Positions 11,096 through 24,036 of a DNA stretch of 64,000 bases are shown here, piece by piece; positions within the stretch are counted from its first letter, which is position 1; each line of letters opens with the position of its first letter. The stretch lies in NCBI GenBank assembly GCA_027919835.1, contig JANVFP010000016.1:372001-436000 (forward strand), in the 5' to 3' direction. A program made the translations under genes and the position numbers. Origin of the DNA: Lentinula raphanica. Lineage: Eukaryota; Basidiomycota; Agaricomycetes; Agaricales; Omphalotaceae. Below the pieces are notes generated by a model. The model had not been told where the DNA came from, did no database searches, and worked only from the letters and a program-made list of their open reading frames with translations.

Positions 11096-12476
11096 TGTTA
11101 CGACCATAATCTTCCGAGCTCCGTCGGAGCTTCACTCGGCGATTGGACTTAGAGATTTCCTGAATCTCTCTAGTCATGCCTAGCAGTGTCCGCCTTGTCC
11201 CTCCTTCTGATTCCGTTGGCGCATCGGTCTGGTCTTATACTTTGATTATGATCTTATTGTTTTATTCTCTGACAGCTCAGCTGACCTTTATATTGATTTA
11301 CTTTACAATAGCTTATTGTCTTTCTCACCTCCGATGCTGTAGTACCGATGTTGCGCGGTTTTTCCGCGCAGGCGTGCAATGATCAAAAAGATCAACTTAG
11401 ACCGTTGCATAGTATCAATAAGGACTGTAGTGAGCCCAAACTAGCAGTCAAACTTGTATCAGTATAAGCTAGGATACAGATCCTTTGGCAGGATCAGCCA
11501 TGAATATCCACTTAGAGCTATTGCTCGCACCCTTGGTCGGGGATCCTTCAAGAATGCTGACTACTGGTACGAGCACACCAAGGGAATATCGACTTAGTAT
11601 CAAGATCTGCCGGATCGGCACAACTGAGTTTGGTACTTGGCTGTGATGACGGAAATTTCACTTGATCTAGCAGATCAGACACGATGAGAACCTATCCGGA
11701 CGAGTTACCACACGGAAAGCCTACGCAAAGTTGCGGAAACCGTCGGAAACATGATGATCTAGCATTTCCATGGCAGTACGGGTGAAACCCGCAGCGGAAA
11801 CACGCATATGTTCAAGTTCTAAACTGGGATATAGCGTATGCTATGTACAGCTTTGACCAGCACTCACGGAAACGCGCGGAAACCTACGGAAAACACTTCT
11901 GAAGCATTTATCTTCGTTGTCCGCTCCAGAACACCAGGCTATATGCATACCGTTCGAAAGCTACGGACCAGACCTACTTGATCCGCGAGATCAACCGCTG
12001 TTACAAGTCTATCTCATTAACTTGGGAAGACCACTACCATTCCGCGGAAGCAAATTCGTCGGAAACACTTGAGCAACTCAGGCAGGAGCCACTCTGACGA
12101 GTTAGGCACCCTAGCATGTGGATGCCGCACAGACCATGGTCGGAACTTGCTTGGTCTTCTAGATCTGGCAAAAGTACGACGAAATACGGACAAGTTTCAT
12201 CTTTTTCTCTGTTTTCCTTACTATTTCCTTGCGTGTTTGTATCGTTTCAGTCATATTTTACTATTTAAGTGTATATTATCGGACTCCGTCCGTAGAAATA
12301 GCTAGATCTACTAGATCAAGGACAAATACGGGTATTGGACTTTTCGTAGCGTACTTAAAGACCTGTATCCGCACAAATGAATAAGTTTCGCGCCCAGATC
12401 TCTCTGAACTGGTAATCCTTTTCATCCATACGTGGGAGTAAAGGCTTCTAAGCCGTACCGGACCTTGCAGATTAAG

Positions 12477-14996
12477 CAGCTGATACTGTAAAACTTTTGT
12501 AAAAAGTACCGATAAGTTATTGGGTACCTATTGCAAATAGTTGTGATAACCCGGAGGGGGTCCCGGAAATGGCCCCGGGGGTGGTCATGCCTGTCACCAC
12601 CTGTCACATATGGCTTATATTTATTGTTTTGGGTAATTAATAATCATCCAGATATTAAATAAGCAGTACATTTTCAAAAAAACTCAAAAATTCATAAAAA
12701 TTCATAAAAAACCTAAAATGGCCTGATTAGGTCAGATCAGGATATGTAAGCAAATGACCTCATATGATCAAAAATGATGTAGGGCCAATGTAGGTACTAA
12801 AAATAGCCCAAAAAATCAATAAAAATGCAAAAAATATTTAGGGATGGTATAGAGCCTATTGCAGGCCCAGGCATATCAAAATTACCAAAAAAGGAAAAAA
12901 AAATTGATCATGATCTCATCTTGTAGCAAAAAATCTGAAAAAAATCCTAAAAATAGTCAAAAAATTCAGGGGTGCCTTGTTGGCCCTGAAAACGCAAAAT
13001 AAAAAAAAATACGCGACAAGTGTAAAAATTTTCATCACTCCAAATCATCCCAAATCCACTATACAGTCAGTATATATGATGTATATGCTATATTTAGCAT
13101 CCTAGTACCTTTATTGGGCTAAAAATAGAACTTGATCTCATCTGATAGCAAAAAATCTGAAAAAATCATAAAAAATACTCAAAAAATTCAGGGGTGCCTC
13201 ATTGGCCCCGAAAATGCAAAATAAAAAATTTACACGATACAATTAAAAAACAATATCACTCCAAATCATACCAAATCCACTACACAGTCAGTATATGTCA
13301 TGTATATGCCATTTATAGCACCCCTACTAAGTATACTGAACATATTGAGTAATATAAATTGTTCTAAGTTATCAAGGGTACTAGGTGTGCTAAAAATATC
13401 ATGTAAAATATATTTACTCCCCAAATTATTCAGTTTGGTATGATTCTTGAGTGATATAAGTGATTGAGGGTACTAGGGGTGCTATAAATGGCATATACAT
13501 GACATATACTGACTGTGTAGTGGATTTGGTATGATTTGGAGTGATATTGTTTTTTAATTGTATCGTGTAAATTTTCAATTAAAAAACAATATTACTCCAA
13601 ATCATACCAAATCCATTACACAGTCAGTATATGTCATGTATATGCCATTTATAGCACCCCTACTAAGTATACTGAACATATTGAGTAATATAAATTGTTC
13701 TAAGTTATCAAGGGTACTAGGTGTGCTAAAAATATCATGTAAAATATATTTACTCCCCAAATTATTCAGTTTGGTATGATTCTTGAGTGATATAAGTGAT
13801 TGAGGGTACTAGGGGTGCTATAAATGGCATATACATGACATATACTGACTGTGTAGTGGATTTGGTATGATTTGGAGTGATATTGTTTTTTAATTGTATC
13901 GTGTAAATTTTTCAATTAAAAAACAATATTACTCCAAATCATACCAAATCCACTACACAGTCAGTATATGTCATGTATATGCCATTTATAGCACCCCTAC
14001 TAAGTATACTGAACATATTGAGTAATATAAATTGTTCTAAGTTATCAAGGGTACTAGGTGTGCTAAAAATATCATGTAAAATATATTTACTCCCCAAATT
14101 ATTCAGTTTGGTATGATTCTTGAGTGATATAAGTGATTGAGGGTACTAGGGGTGCTATAAATGGCATATACATGACATATACTGACTGTGTAGTGGATTT
14201 GGTATGATTTGGAGTGATATTGTTTTTTAATTGTATCGTGTAAATTTTTTTATTTTGCATTTTCAGGGCCAATGAGGCACCCCTGAATTTTTTGAGTATT
14301 TTTTATGATTTTTTCAGATTTTTTGCTATCAGATGAGATCAAGTTCTATTTTTAGCCCAATAAAGGTACTAGGATGCTAAATATAGCATATACATCATAT
14401 ATACTGACTGTATAGTGGATTTGGGATGATTTGGAGTGATGAAAATTTTTACACTTGTCGCGTATTTTTTTTTATTTTGCGTTTTCAGGGCCAACAAGGC
14501 ACCCCTGAATTTTTTGACTATTTTTAGGATTTTTTTCAGATTTTTTGCTACAAGATGAGATCATGATCAATTTTTTTTCCTTTTTGGTAATTTTGATATG
14601 CCTGGGCCTGCAATAGGCTCTATACCATCCCTAAATATTTTTTGCATTTTTATTGATTTTTTGGGCTATTTTTAGTACCTACATTGGCCCTACATCATTT
14701 TTGATCATATGAGGTCATTTGCTTACATATCCTGATCTGACCTAATCAGGCCATTTCAGGTTTTTTATGAATTTTTATGAATTTTCGAGTTTTTTTGAAA
14801 ATGTACTGCTTATTTAATATCTGGATGATTATTAATTACCCAAAACAGTAAATATAAGCCATATGTGACAGGTGGTGACAGGCATGACCACCCCCCGGGG
14901 CCATTTCCGGGACCCCCTCCGGGTTATCACAACTATTTGCAATAGGTACCCGATAACTTATCAGTCTTTTTTACAAAAGCTTTACTGTATCCTGTG
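12477..14996. mobile_element. Foldback element A, 2520 bp palindrome
   Basis: Left end CAGCTGATACTGTAAAAC, right end (complement) CACAGGATACAGTAAAGC, then about 1.1 kb of inverted arms that match almost base for base: compare 12480-13240 with the complement of 14240-14990. A 7-bp target duplication GATTAAG lies at 12470-12476 and 14997-15003. No coding capacity: the short open frames are mirrored on both strands, as expected of a palindrome. The middle is three tandem copies of a 337-bp unit. Transposition must be in trans. Confidence 0.88.
13240..14245. repeat. Triplicated 337-bp palindromic unit in foldback A
   Basis: Three near-identical units start at 13240, 13576 and 13913, each opening with CAATTAAAAAACAATAT and closing with its complement. 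So the loop of a 2.5-kb hairpin is itself a head-to-tail array of smaller hairpins. The other foldbacks in the window do not show this triplication. Confidence 0.85.
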
Positions 14997-15963
14997 GATT
15001 AAGTGTGTTACTTTATCGCGATAAGCCCGACTTTTGAGTGGTTTGACTTGGTGTCTGTCACTTGTTAGTTGAAGGTAGACTCCGTTCCGGAGATACAGAG
15101 GACTTGGTCTCAGGTTGTGCCGAGTGAACGTGCAGAGTTTTGGTGGCTTTGTTCAAGTTGACACGTAGTGATTGGTGATCTGCGTGATCTTCGAGGTTTT
15201 ACTGAGAATAGTGATCAGTACTGCTTCACCCGGGAGCGGAATCGATTGGTCTACCATAACGTCTGGTACCCCGTTGCTTTCCGAGCCTAAAAACCCTTAT
15301 CCGAGTGGAAGCCACTCAAAACAAACCCCTTAGTCCAGATCTTACGACTGGTATATCCGTGTCACTTCGTTCTGCTGACCAGTATTGCTGATCTAAAAGA
15401 TCTTACAAGACTGCGTTCAACTTGAGATATAAGATAGTGCGGAATCTCTGACAACGCCCCACACCTCGCTATAAATACAATTTGATTGACGAATCTGTGA
15501 AGTTGTACTCTGTGTTCGTGCTAAGTGACCTGTCATAAGGCATTATACTAAGAACCGACTTTATACCTTGTTACCGAGATGTGTATCGTCTTATTGTACT
15601 TTAGATTAGACTGACTATCCGTACAGTATATAAGGAGCCTGTACATACTTACATACCTCAGTTTTAATATCAACTTGGATTACCTCGTTAACGTTAACAC
15701 TCACCTCTGTGCTCTCGGTGTCGTCTTGATCATTGATCATCGCCGACTCCGAACCTCCGTCGGACTTCGTACACATTGTACTCGTCCTCCTCTGCTCTCT
15801 TGGTTGAACACGGTAACGTGGCGAGGGTGTTGCTCAATAACAACACTAACGTTCAACAATCCTCTGTGTCTCTGATCGGAGCTCCGACTCCGTCGGTGGC
15901 ACGGTCCTAACAGTATATTAAAACTTATCTCGTCAACGTTGCACTGATTCATCTCTATTCCAT

Positions 15964-17409
15964 ATGGATCGCACTCAACGAACACTACGGGCTCAAACTC
16001 GTGCTGCTCGTCGTCCTCGTACTCCTTCTCCCACTCGGGATGAAGAAAATCCTTTTGTCGCAAATGCTCAGGCTTTGACGGCTTTCAACGAATCTATCTC
16101 TGCAGTTGGTAACCGGAGACCGCGCATTTCTGCGTTCGGTCCCGCTCCTGTTCCTCTTCCGACGGTTACTACTGAAAACGTTCGCGGTGTTTCGGAATCT
16201 ACAGAGTATGTCTATCAGACTGCTATTCTGCCTAGTGGTGAACACGTTCGTGTATTAACTCCGAAAGCTAAATGGGTTATCGAAGGTGAACCTGTTCCTC
16301 CACTACAACCACCTCCTACTCCGTCTCGTGCAGCTGCTAGACCTACCCAAGTTCCTTCTCTACCGGGACATTCGCAAGGTAGTCATCATTCCAGAGATCG
16401 GGAACCTCGACGTGATCCTCCGTCGGATCTGCCGGGTTTTCCACCAGGTTTTCCTGGTGATGAACCGGATGATGAAGGACCTCCCGATGGCCCGAGACGT
16501 GATCCTCCTGAAGGTCCACCAGATGATGGTCCACCTGAGGGTCCTCCCGGATGCCCTGGCGACGATTGAGATCCTCCTGACCCACCTCCCAATCCACCTC
16601 CGTCGGTTCGAAGTCACTCTTCGAGCTCTTCTCGTTCGTCAGATAACTTGGCTCTTAATGCCTTGATGTCCTTCAACGAAACTCTTGCGGATTTCACATC
16701 GGCCTTACGTCCGAAGGAGTCGGAATCGGACTCTGGAAAGACGAAGGTCAAAGACCCTGAACCATTTGATGGTTCTAACCCCCGAAAACTCAAATCTTTC
16801 CTGGTATCTTTGTCTTTGGTATTCATTGATCGTCCGAACTATTTCACTGATCAGCGGAAAATCAATTACGCCTTGTCATACTTGACCGGCGCCGCTCGTG
16901 AATGGTCTGAACCGGACATCTTGGATCCGAATGTTGAAGCTCTACCTGCTTGGACCACGTCATACGCTGCTTTAGTCCAGGAGCTGCAGGAAAACTTTGG
17001 TTTGTACGATGCGCAGGGTGAGTCCGAAGATAAACTCGGAACCCTTCGGATGCGCAACGACGATAAGGTCGGAGCGTACAATATCAAGTTTAACACTCTG
17101 GCTGCTGCCTCCGGTTGGGATGTTAACGCTCTCCGATGGGCGTATCAGAAAGGACTAGCACCCCGACTCAAGGACGAAATTGCTCGTATGCCGGAACCTC
17201 AGACTCTCTCCAAATATCGGAGAGAAGTGTTACGGTTGGATAACCGTTACTGGCGCAGAGAAGAAGAGAAGAAGCGGGAAAGTCATTGGTTTTCGGAGCC
17301 TTCGGACCCAAAGAAAGGAAAGAAGGATGGCAAGAAACCGGTACCGTTTAATTCATCTCAGAACTCTGGTGCTAATCAGTCCTCTTTGTTAGGTGCTAGC
17401 ACGCTCTAA
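15964..17409 (+). pseudogene. gag: R1 gag, capsid part, one in-frame TGA
   Basis: A single frame from ATG 15964 to TAA 17407, interrupted by TGA at 16567-16569. The first 200 residues are Arg/Pro-rich with a run of acidic Pro-Pro-Asp motifs. After the TGA comes a Ser-rich linker and a retrotransposon capsid domain (FDGSNPRKLKSFLVSL, then YALSYLTGAAREWSEP, about residues 255-330). The frame is the same before and after the TGA, so a CGA to TGA change explains it. The zinc knuckle that should follow is separated by an insertion. It forms the virus-like particle shell in related elements; here it is inactive. Confidence 0.82.
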
Positions 17410-18720
17410 CCCTCGAAAAGCACCAGATTCAATGGCTACAAGCTAGTCGTCCTAAAACGCGGGGTAAAGACTGCTAAGCAGTACGTCTACACCGAAAATC
17501 GGGACCTGGAAGGATGATATTTATCCTTGTTTGTTGGAGACTTGATGTTATTACAGACTAGAACATTCAGAAGGGACCAGAGTTAGAGAGATAACCAAAG
17601 CTAGAATTAAGCAAAATAACCGAACTGGGGTTCGGATACAAAATACATGCTGCTTATATAGACTTTCTGTAGGTAGTGATATATAAGGCAATAATATATA
17701 AAAGAATGTCGGCTGTGGGACGCGTCACCATGATGATAATTGTGATGACACGACCCGTAGCCGGGACGTGCTAAACGCGCCGTCACTTTGTGCCGACGAC
17801 ACAAGTCAACTTGAAATGACTCGGATCGACGTGGATACGCGTCGATCCGGCCATGTACAAGTGTCAGAGGAGAAGTGATAAACAATATAAAAAGTATCAG
17901 GAGACACCAAACGAGGAGTCGCCATGACTCAGTTTGGCTCGTTTGGGTCAGGAATAACATGTACGCAAACCAGAAAGGGAGTGCCGGAGATTTGTCGCGT
18001 CGGCGATACACATACATGACCTAAACGAGTTGACACAGAGGCGGCCGTTGCTTGGTCAGTGGGGAAGCAAGGGAGAGCCGACAAATGCGTAAACATTTGG
18101 ATGAGAACGTGGTTGAGGTAATCAAGGGCCGAACGACGCGTGTACGAACCAAAAACATGAGAGTGGGGGTTGGGAAGGGTTGAACGGCACAAGCCAGGCG
18201 TGTACCGTAACCCTGGATGACGAAACGAAATGAAATCGAGCCAAAGGTGACGATATCGCGATGAGGAAAAACCGAACGCCGTGTGAACGGGCCCGGGATG
18301 ACGAAGGTGGGGGTGGTAAGTGGAAGCTGTACAAATTAGTGGGGCCAGGACCTTCCATGTCATCAGGGATGACCAAACGATGTGTAACAACCCAAAGATG
18401 ACAAAAACGAGGCAAAGGAGGTCCGAACGTGGAGCTGAGGGAGCGGAAGTGACGTTGACACGTCGGAACCAGGATGAACACAAAAAGGAGCGGAGCCGGG
18501 GCTGTCTTGAAAGTATTGGGATCCGAGAGGCATCGGATTGAGTCAGAATCGTCGACACGAGTCGACGATGCTGTTATCCAGTGATAGATTCAGTTGGCAG
18601 GCCGCGTCATCGCGGCCTCCAACCCTCTAAGTGGGCCCCTCATCGTCCTGATCCTCCCTCCATCGTGTCTTGAAGTCCTTGGTGTTGTCCCGATGGTTCC
18701 ACGGTCTTGAGGAGTCGAGG
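17410..18720. mobile_element. Unassigned insertion between gag capsid and zinc knuckle
   Basis: About 1.3 kb separates the capsid from the zinc knuckle, which normally lie within a few dozen codons of each other. The segment is richer in CG than the foldbacks and contains a perfect 9-bp hairpin ATCGTCGAC...GTCGACGAT at 18547-18568. Open frames on the minus strand (for example 17929-18558) look like Ser/Pro/Phe-rich noise. I could not find its exact ends, an LTR pair or a target duplication; it may be a solo LTR or fragment of another retroelement. Confidence 0.45.
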
Positions 18721-18975
18721 ATGGAAGAGGTAGAGGTCGAAGGTAAGAGAGCAATGAGAAGAGTTAACCTCGACGGCAAGCTTACTCCTGCGGAACGGGA
18801 ACGTCGTAAGAAGTTTAATCTCTGTCTTTTCTGCGGACAAGGTGGTCATGTCCTTAAGGACTGTCCCCGGAAGAAGTCTAAAGAAAACGCTGCTAAAGGC
18901 AGAGCTGGCGTTCTCGAGGATGTAGCTGAAGAAGAAGAGATTCCGGACTCTCCGTCGGAGGAACCAGAAAAATAG
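18721..18975 (+). pseudogene. gag: R1 gag zinc knuckle
   Basis: Contains the phrase NLDGKLTPAERERRKKF followed by CLFCGQGGHVLKDC, a CX2CX4HX4C knuckle typical of the nucleocapsid of fungal gypsy elements, and an acidic end with a TAG stop. It is the C-terminal part of the gag polyprotein, cut off from the capsid by the preceding insertion. It would bind the element's RNA. Confidence 0.85.
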
Positions 18976-19040
18976 TCCGCAACTCCTGTCCCTCCGCACG
19001 AAGCAGGAGTTGCGTTGACCTGGTTCGTGCTCTACCAGAG

Positions 19041-19905
19041 GTGCTAACTCTCAACGCGTCCGCTCTTTCTAATCTCGAGAAATCTTTCATCATACCTCTG
19101 TCTGCTAAAATTTCTACTATTACTTCTGATTACATTTCCATCTCTTTTGATTCTTTACTTGATTCCGGTTCTACTGATTGTTTTATTGATACTTCATTTG
19201 TTCGCCAAAAAAGAATTCCGACAAAACCTATCCTTACTCCGATCAATCTCCGATTATTTGATGGTTCACTTTCTCCGACTCCGATCTCAGAATACGTTTC
19301 GTTATCAGTAGTTTTCCCTTCAAACGAGCAATTACCTCTGGACTTTTATGTCACACCTTTGGATTCTTCTTGTAAAGCAGTTTTAGGATATAGTTTTCTC
19401 TCCCGCTCCAATCCGTTGATTGACTGGGTAGCGAAAACAATTACAATCCGAACCACTGATCAAGTTTTATCACAGACGTCTTCTTCTGAGATACCCTCCG
19501 ATGGATCAGAGGACTCAGAGAATCTTGATCCGACTCGATACCCTCAGTCACCTCCAGATGATCCTCTTCCTACAAGAGCTGGTCGATCTGCCTTCACCTC
19601 CCGTTCTTGTTTGAAACCTCGTCCTCTTTCGGACAAATTTCCTTTCGAACCATTGTATACTTATCCCTCCGTTGTTCAGATGGCTTCAAAACTGGAATAC
19701 TCCGGAGTTGATATAGCCTTGGTCGGTGCTACGGTTTTTCATCATGCCTGTAAGATGTCTGGTATGGAACCCCTTCTACTCTACGCTGTACACTCCGAAG
19801 TGGCGGCTAGAGCCTCTCAACCAGCACCGCCGATGGCGACGTCGGACTCTAAATCTCCTCCTATTCCTGAAGCTTATCGGGATTTCGCTGATGTCTTCGA
19901 CAAAG
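19041..19905 (+). pseudogene. pol: R1 pol: aspartic protease part
   Basis: Shows LLDSGSTDCFID (catalytic DSG) and later KAVLGYSFLSRSNPLIDW, the flap/GYxFL pattern of gypsy proteases. A long linker leads to IPEAYRDFADVFDK, the usual entry to RT. Foldback B is inserted exactly after the DK codons; the frame resumes at 23025 with the duplicated GACAAAG. It would cleave Gag-Pol in an active element. Confidence 0.85.
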
Positions 19906-22900
19906 CAGCTGATACTGTAAAGCTTTTGTAAAAAGACCTGATGAGTTATCCAGGAACTTTTGAAAATAGTTGTGACGACACGGAGGGGGCTCCGGAAATG
20001 GCTCCGGGGGGTGGGCATGCCTGTCACCACCTGTCACATCTGACCTATATTTACTGTTTTGGGTAATTAATAATTACCCAGATATTAAATAAGCGGTACA
20101 TTTGTAAAAAATCCTGATAAACTATAAAAATTCAAAAAAAACCAAAAAAACCTAATTAGGTCAAATCGGGGTATGTAAACAAAATAGCCTTATATGGTAA
20201 AAAATGCTGTAGGATCTATCTAGGTGCTAAAAATAGCCAAAAAATCACTAAAAATGCTAAAAATATGTAGGAATGGTATATAGCCTATTGCAGATCCAGG
20301 CATCCAAAATTACCAAAAAAGGAAATTTTGATGATGATGTCATCTTGTAGCAAAAAATCTGAAAAAAATCCTAAAAATAGTCAAAAAATTCAGGGGTGCC
20401 TTGTTGGCCCTGAAAATGCAAAATAAAAAAAAATACGCGACAAGTACAAAATTTTGTCACTCCAAATGATACCAAATCCACTATATAGTCGGTATATATA
20501 ATGTATATGCTATATTTAGCATCCTAGTACCCTCATTGGGCTAAAAATAGAACTTGATCTCATCTGGTAGCAAAAAATCTGAAAAATCTGAAAAATCATT
20601 AAAAATACTCAAAAAATTTAGGGGTGCCTCATTGGCCCTGAAAATGCAAAATAAAAAATTTACACAACACAATTGAAAAACAACATCATTCCAAATCTTA
20701 TCAAATTTACTATATAGTCAGTATATATCATGTATATACTATTTATAGCATCCCTAGTACCCTCAATCACTTATATCACTCAAGAATCCTACCAAACTGA
20801 CAACATTGAGTAAATGTAATGTACATGGTATTTTTAGCACGCCTAGTACCCTTAAAAACTCAGAACAATTTATATCACTCAATATGTTCAGTATACTTAG
20901 TACTCATCACATTCAACACACTAAAACTCGGAACAGTACTTATATGTATCATACTTAACACAGTTGGCAATGAAAATACTCAAAACAGTGTAATCAGTCA
21001 CCATACTTAACACACTTAACAGTCAAAAAGTCGGAACAATGTTACTTGATATACATAACACACTCATTGTTATACTACAACACACTTATAACAACGAGTT
21101 TTGGGCGCTTATGGGCGCTTATTTGGTATTTTTGAGTCGAAATTCATTAATAGCACACTCAATAATTTTTGTGTGGGGTTTATACTGTGTAAGGATGTTG
21201 TTTATATCATACTACACTTGATACAATTTGAAGAACTCAAGATTACAGCCTGTGGGGCTGGCTATATTGTGATCTTTTGTAATATAACAGTGTTTTATGT
21301 AAATGTCAATGCATATGTCCATGTAATGCAAGTATACTGATGGTGGTTCATGAAGGAATCACTCCTACAGTCTACTAGAAGTGTCTGGACATGGTTCAGA
21401 TACTTACTACGACTATTGGACTCTGTGATATACATGTACATGTTTCATGTACACTATAGATGTCTACACCTACATGTAACAATAGATGTCCTATTCAATG
21501 ACCCCCATTACAGATCTCTTGGCTGTATCACATAGAGTTAGCATAGAATAGGTTGTAGGATGACTCTTTCCGTGACCCAGTAGCAGTTTGACTTCATAAC
21601 ATGGGTGTATGCATTGACATTTACATAAAACAATGTTATATTACAAAAGATCACAATATAGCCAGCCCCACAGGCTGTAATCTTGAGTTCTCCAAATTGT
21701 ATCAAGTGTAGTATGATATAAACAACATCCTTACACAGTATAAACCCCACACAAAAATTATTGAGTGTGCTATTAAAGAATTTCGACTCAAAAATACCAA
21801 ATAAGCACCCATAAGCACCCAAAACTCGTTGTTATAAGTGTGTTGTAGTATAACAATGAGTGTGTTATGTATATCAAGTAACATTGTTCCGACTTTTTGA
21901 CTGTTAAGTGTGTTAAGTATGGTGACTGATTACACTGTTTTGAGTATTTTCATTGCCAACTGTGTTAAGTATGATACATATAAGTACTGTTCCGAGTTTT
22001 AGTGTGTTGAATGTGATGAGTACTAAGTATACTGAACATATTGAGTGATATAAATTGTTCTGAGTTTTTAAGGGTACTAGGCGTGCTAAAAATACCATGT
22101 ACATTACATTTACTCAATGTTGTCAGTTTGGTAGGATTCTTGAGTGATATAAGTGATTGAGGGTACTAGGGATGCTATAAATAGTATATACATGATATAT
22201 ACTGACTATATAGTAAATTTGATAAGATTTGGAGTGATGTTAATTTTCAATTGTGTCGTGTAAATTTTTTTATTTTGCATTTTCAGGGCCAATGAGGCAC
22301 CCCTGAATTTTTTGAGTATTTTTAATGATTTTTTCAGATTTTTTCAGATTTTTTGCTACCAGATGAGATCAAGTTCTATTTTTAGCCCAATGAGGGTACT
22401 AGGATGCTAAATATAGCATATACATTATATATACTGACTATATAGTGGATTTGGTATCATTTGGAGTGACAAAAATTTTTGTACTTGTCGCGTATTTTTT
22501 TTTATTTTGCATTTTCAGGGCCAACAAGGCACCCCAGAATTTTTTGACTATTTTTAGGATTTTTTTCAGATTTTTTGCTACAAGATGACATCATCATCAA
22601 AAATTTCCTTTTTTGGTAATTTTTGGATGCCTGGATCTGCAATAGGCTATATACCATTCCTACATATTTTTAGCATTTTTAGTGATTTTTTAGCTATTTT
22701 TAGCACCTAGATAGATCCTACAGCATTTTTTACCATATAAGGCTATTTTGTTTACATACCCCGATTTGACCTAATTAGGTTTTTTTGGTTTTTTTTGAAT
22801 TTTTATAGTTTATCAGGATTTTTTACAAATGTACCGCTTATTTAATATCTGGGTAATTATTAATTACCCAAAACAGTAAATATAGGTCAGATGTGACAGG

Positions 22901-23024
22901 TGGTGACAGGCATGCCCACCCCCCGGAGCCATTTCCGGAGCCCCCTCCGTGTCGTCACAACTATTTTCAAAAGTTCCTGGATAACTCATCAGGTCTTTTT
23001 ACAAAAGCTTCACAGCATCCTGTG
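19906..23024. mobile_element. Foldback element B, 3119 bp
   Basis: Ends CAGCTGATAC (left) and complement CACAGGATGC (right); arms of more than 1.3 kb are inverted copies (compare 19920-21330 with the complement of 21590-23010). A 7-bp duplication GACAAAG lies at 19899-19905 and 23025-23031, and removing the element restores the R1 pol frame. A central 250-bp segment (about 21340-21590) is not palindromic. Non-coding. Confidence 0.88.
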
Positions 23025-24036
23025 GACAAAGTCGAGTCAGAAGTGCTCCCAGAACATAGGTCTTATGACCTGAAGATTGATCTGGAGGAAGGTGCGGAAC
23101 CTCCGATCGGAAGAATTTACCCTCTCTCCCCTCGTGAGCTTGAAGCTCTACGAGAATTCATCGACAAACAGTTGGTTAGCGGAGCTATTCGGCCTTCATC
23201 TTCTCCTCATGGAGCTCCTGTTCTTTTCGTTCCGAAGAAGGATGGCTCTCTCCGACTCTGCGTCGACTTCCGAGGACTAAACCGCATCACCAAAAAAGAT
23301 CGGTATCCTCTCCCACTCATTTCCGATTTGCTTGACGCCCTGAAGAAAGTGAAAATCTATACGAAGTTGGATCTCGCTCATGCTTATCATCTCGTTTGGA
23401 TCACCGATGGAGACGAATGGAAGACCACGTTCCGAACCCGATATGGTTCTTTCGAATGGCTGGTCATGCCGTTTGGTCTTACCAATGCTCCTGCTGCGTT
23501 TCAACATTTCGTCAATGATATCTTTGCTGACTTACTCGATGTCTGTGTTATAGTCTATCTTGACGATATCCTCATCTACTCCGACGATCCGACGGCGCAT
23601 GAGGAGCATGTTAAAGAGGTTCTTCGACGTCTTCGCAAACACAAACTTTTCTGCAATCCGGCGAAATGTGAATTTGGAATTGATACGGTTGAATATCTTG
23701 GGTATATTCTCTCCCCCGACGGACTTTCCATGGCCGAGGACAAAATCAAGGCTATTATCGATTGGCCGACGCCAAGGAAGGTTAAGGACATCCAGTCCTT
23801 CCTAGGTTTTGCGAATTTCTATCGTCGTTTTATTCACAATTACAGTGATATCGTCGTTCCAATGAACCGACTCACTCGGAAAGATACTCCATGGGTCTGG
23901 ACTTTGGAATGTCAAGATTCCTTCGATACGCTTAAGCACGCTTTCACTCATGCCCCTATTCTTTCTCATTGGGAACCTGATAAACCTCTTATTGTCGAAA
24001 CAGATGCGTCAGATTATGCTCTAGCAGCTATCCTAT
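23025..24036 (+). pseudogene. pol: R1 pol: reverse transcriptase and start of RNase H
   Basis: Clear gypsy RT: VPKKDGSLRLCVDFRGLN, KLDLAHAYHLVWI, MPFGLTNAPAAFQHFVND and the catalytic VYLDDILIYS, then FLGFANFYRRFI. RNase H starts at IVETDASDYALAAIL and is cut by foldback C after that codon. The RT itself has no stop. The segment belongs to the same polyprotein as the protease at 19041-19905. Confidence 0.92.

Larger units (their letters stand above)
11349..15571. mobile_element. Non-coding insertion in R1 5' LTR, host of foldback A
   Basis: The uninterrupted 3' LTR shows that everything between the two TACCGA copies is inserted. The insertion begins TGTTGCGCGG and ends CCTTGT, so it is neither a solo LTR with TG...CA ends nor a simple inverted-repeat element. 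Without foldback A it is about 1.7 kb, with no open frame of note. Its left part is full of the word CGGAAAC and variants (about 11700-12065) and short AAAAGATC/AGATC palindromes. I cannot name its class; a non-autonomous DNA element or retroelement fragment is possible. Confidence 0.6.
11096..15912 (+). repeat. R1 5' LTR, split by an insertion
   Basis: Left part 11096-11348, right part 15578-15912; together about 588 bp. Against the 3' LTR I count about 11 substitutions and one indel (near 2%). At least four of these are CG in the 3' LTR and TG or CA here. A TATA box (TATATAAGG) lies at 15627. The interruption duplicates TACCGA (11343-11348 and 15572-15577). Confidence 0.88.

Noticed and set aside
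11349..15571. A non-autonomous LTR element in the R1 LTR
   Set aside because: The insertion ends in TTGT, not CA, and its two ends share no direct repeat.
17929..18558. A 209-aa minus-strand protein
   Set aside because: Composition is Ser/Pro/Phe/Leu-rich without domain text, it overlaps another long frame, and lies within an insertion in gag.
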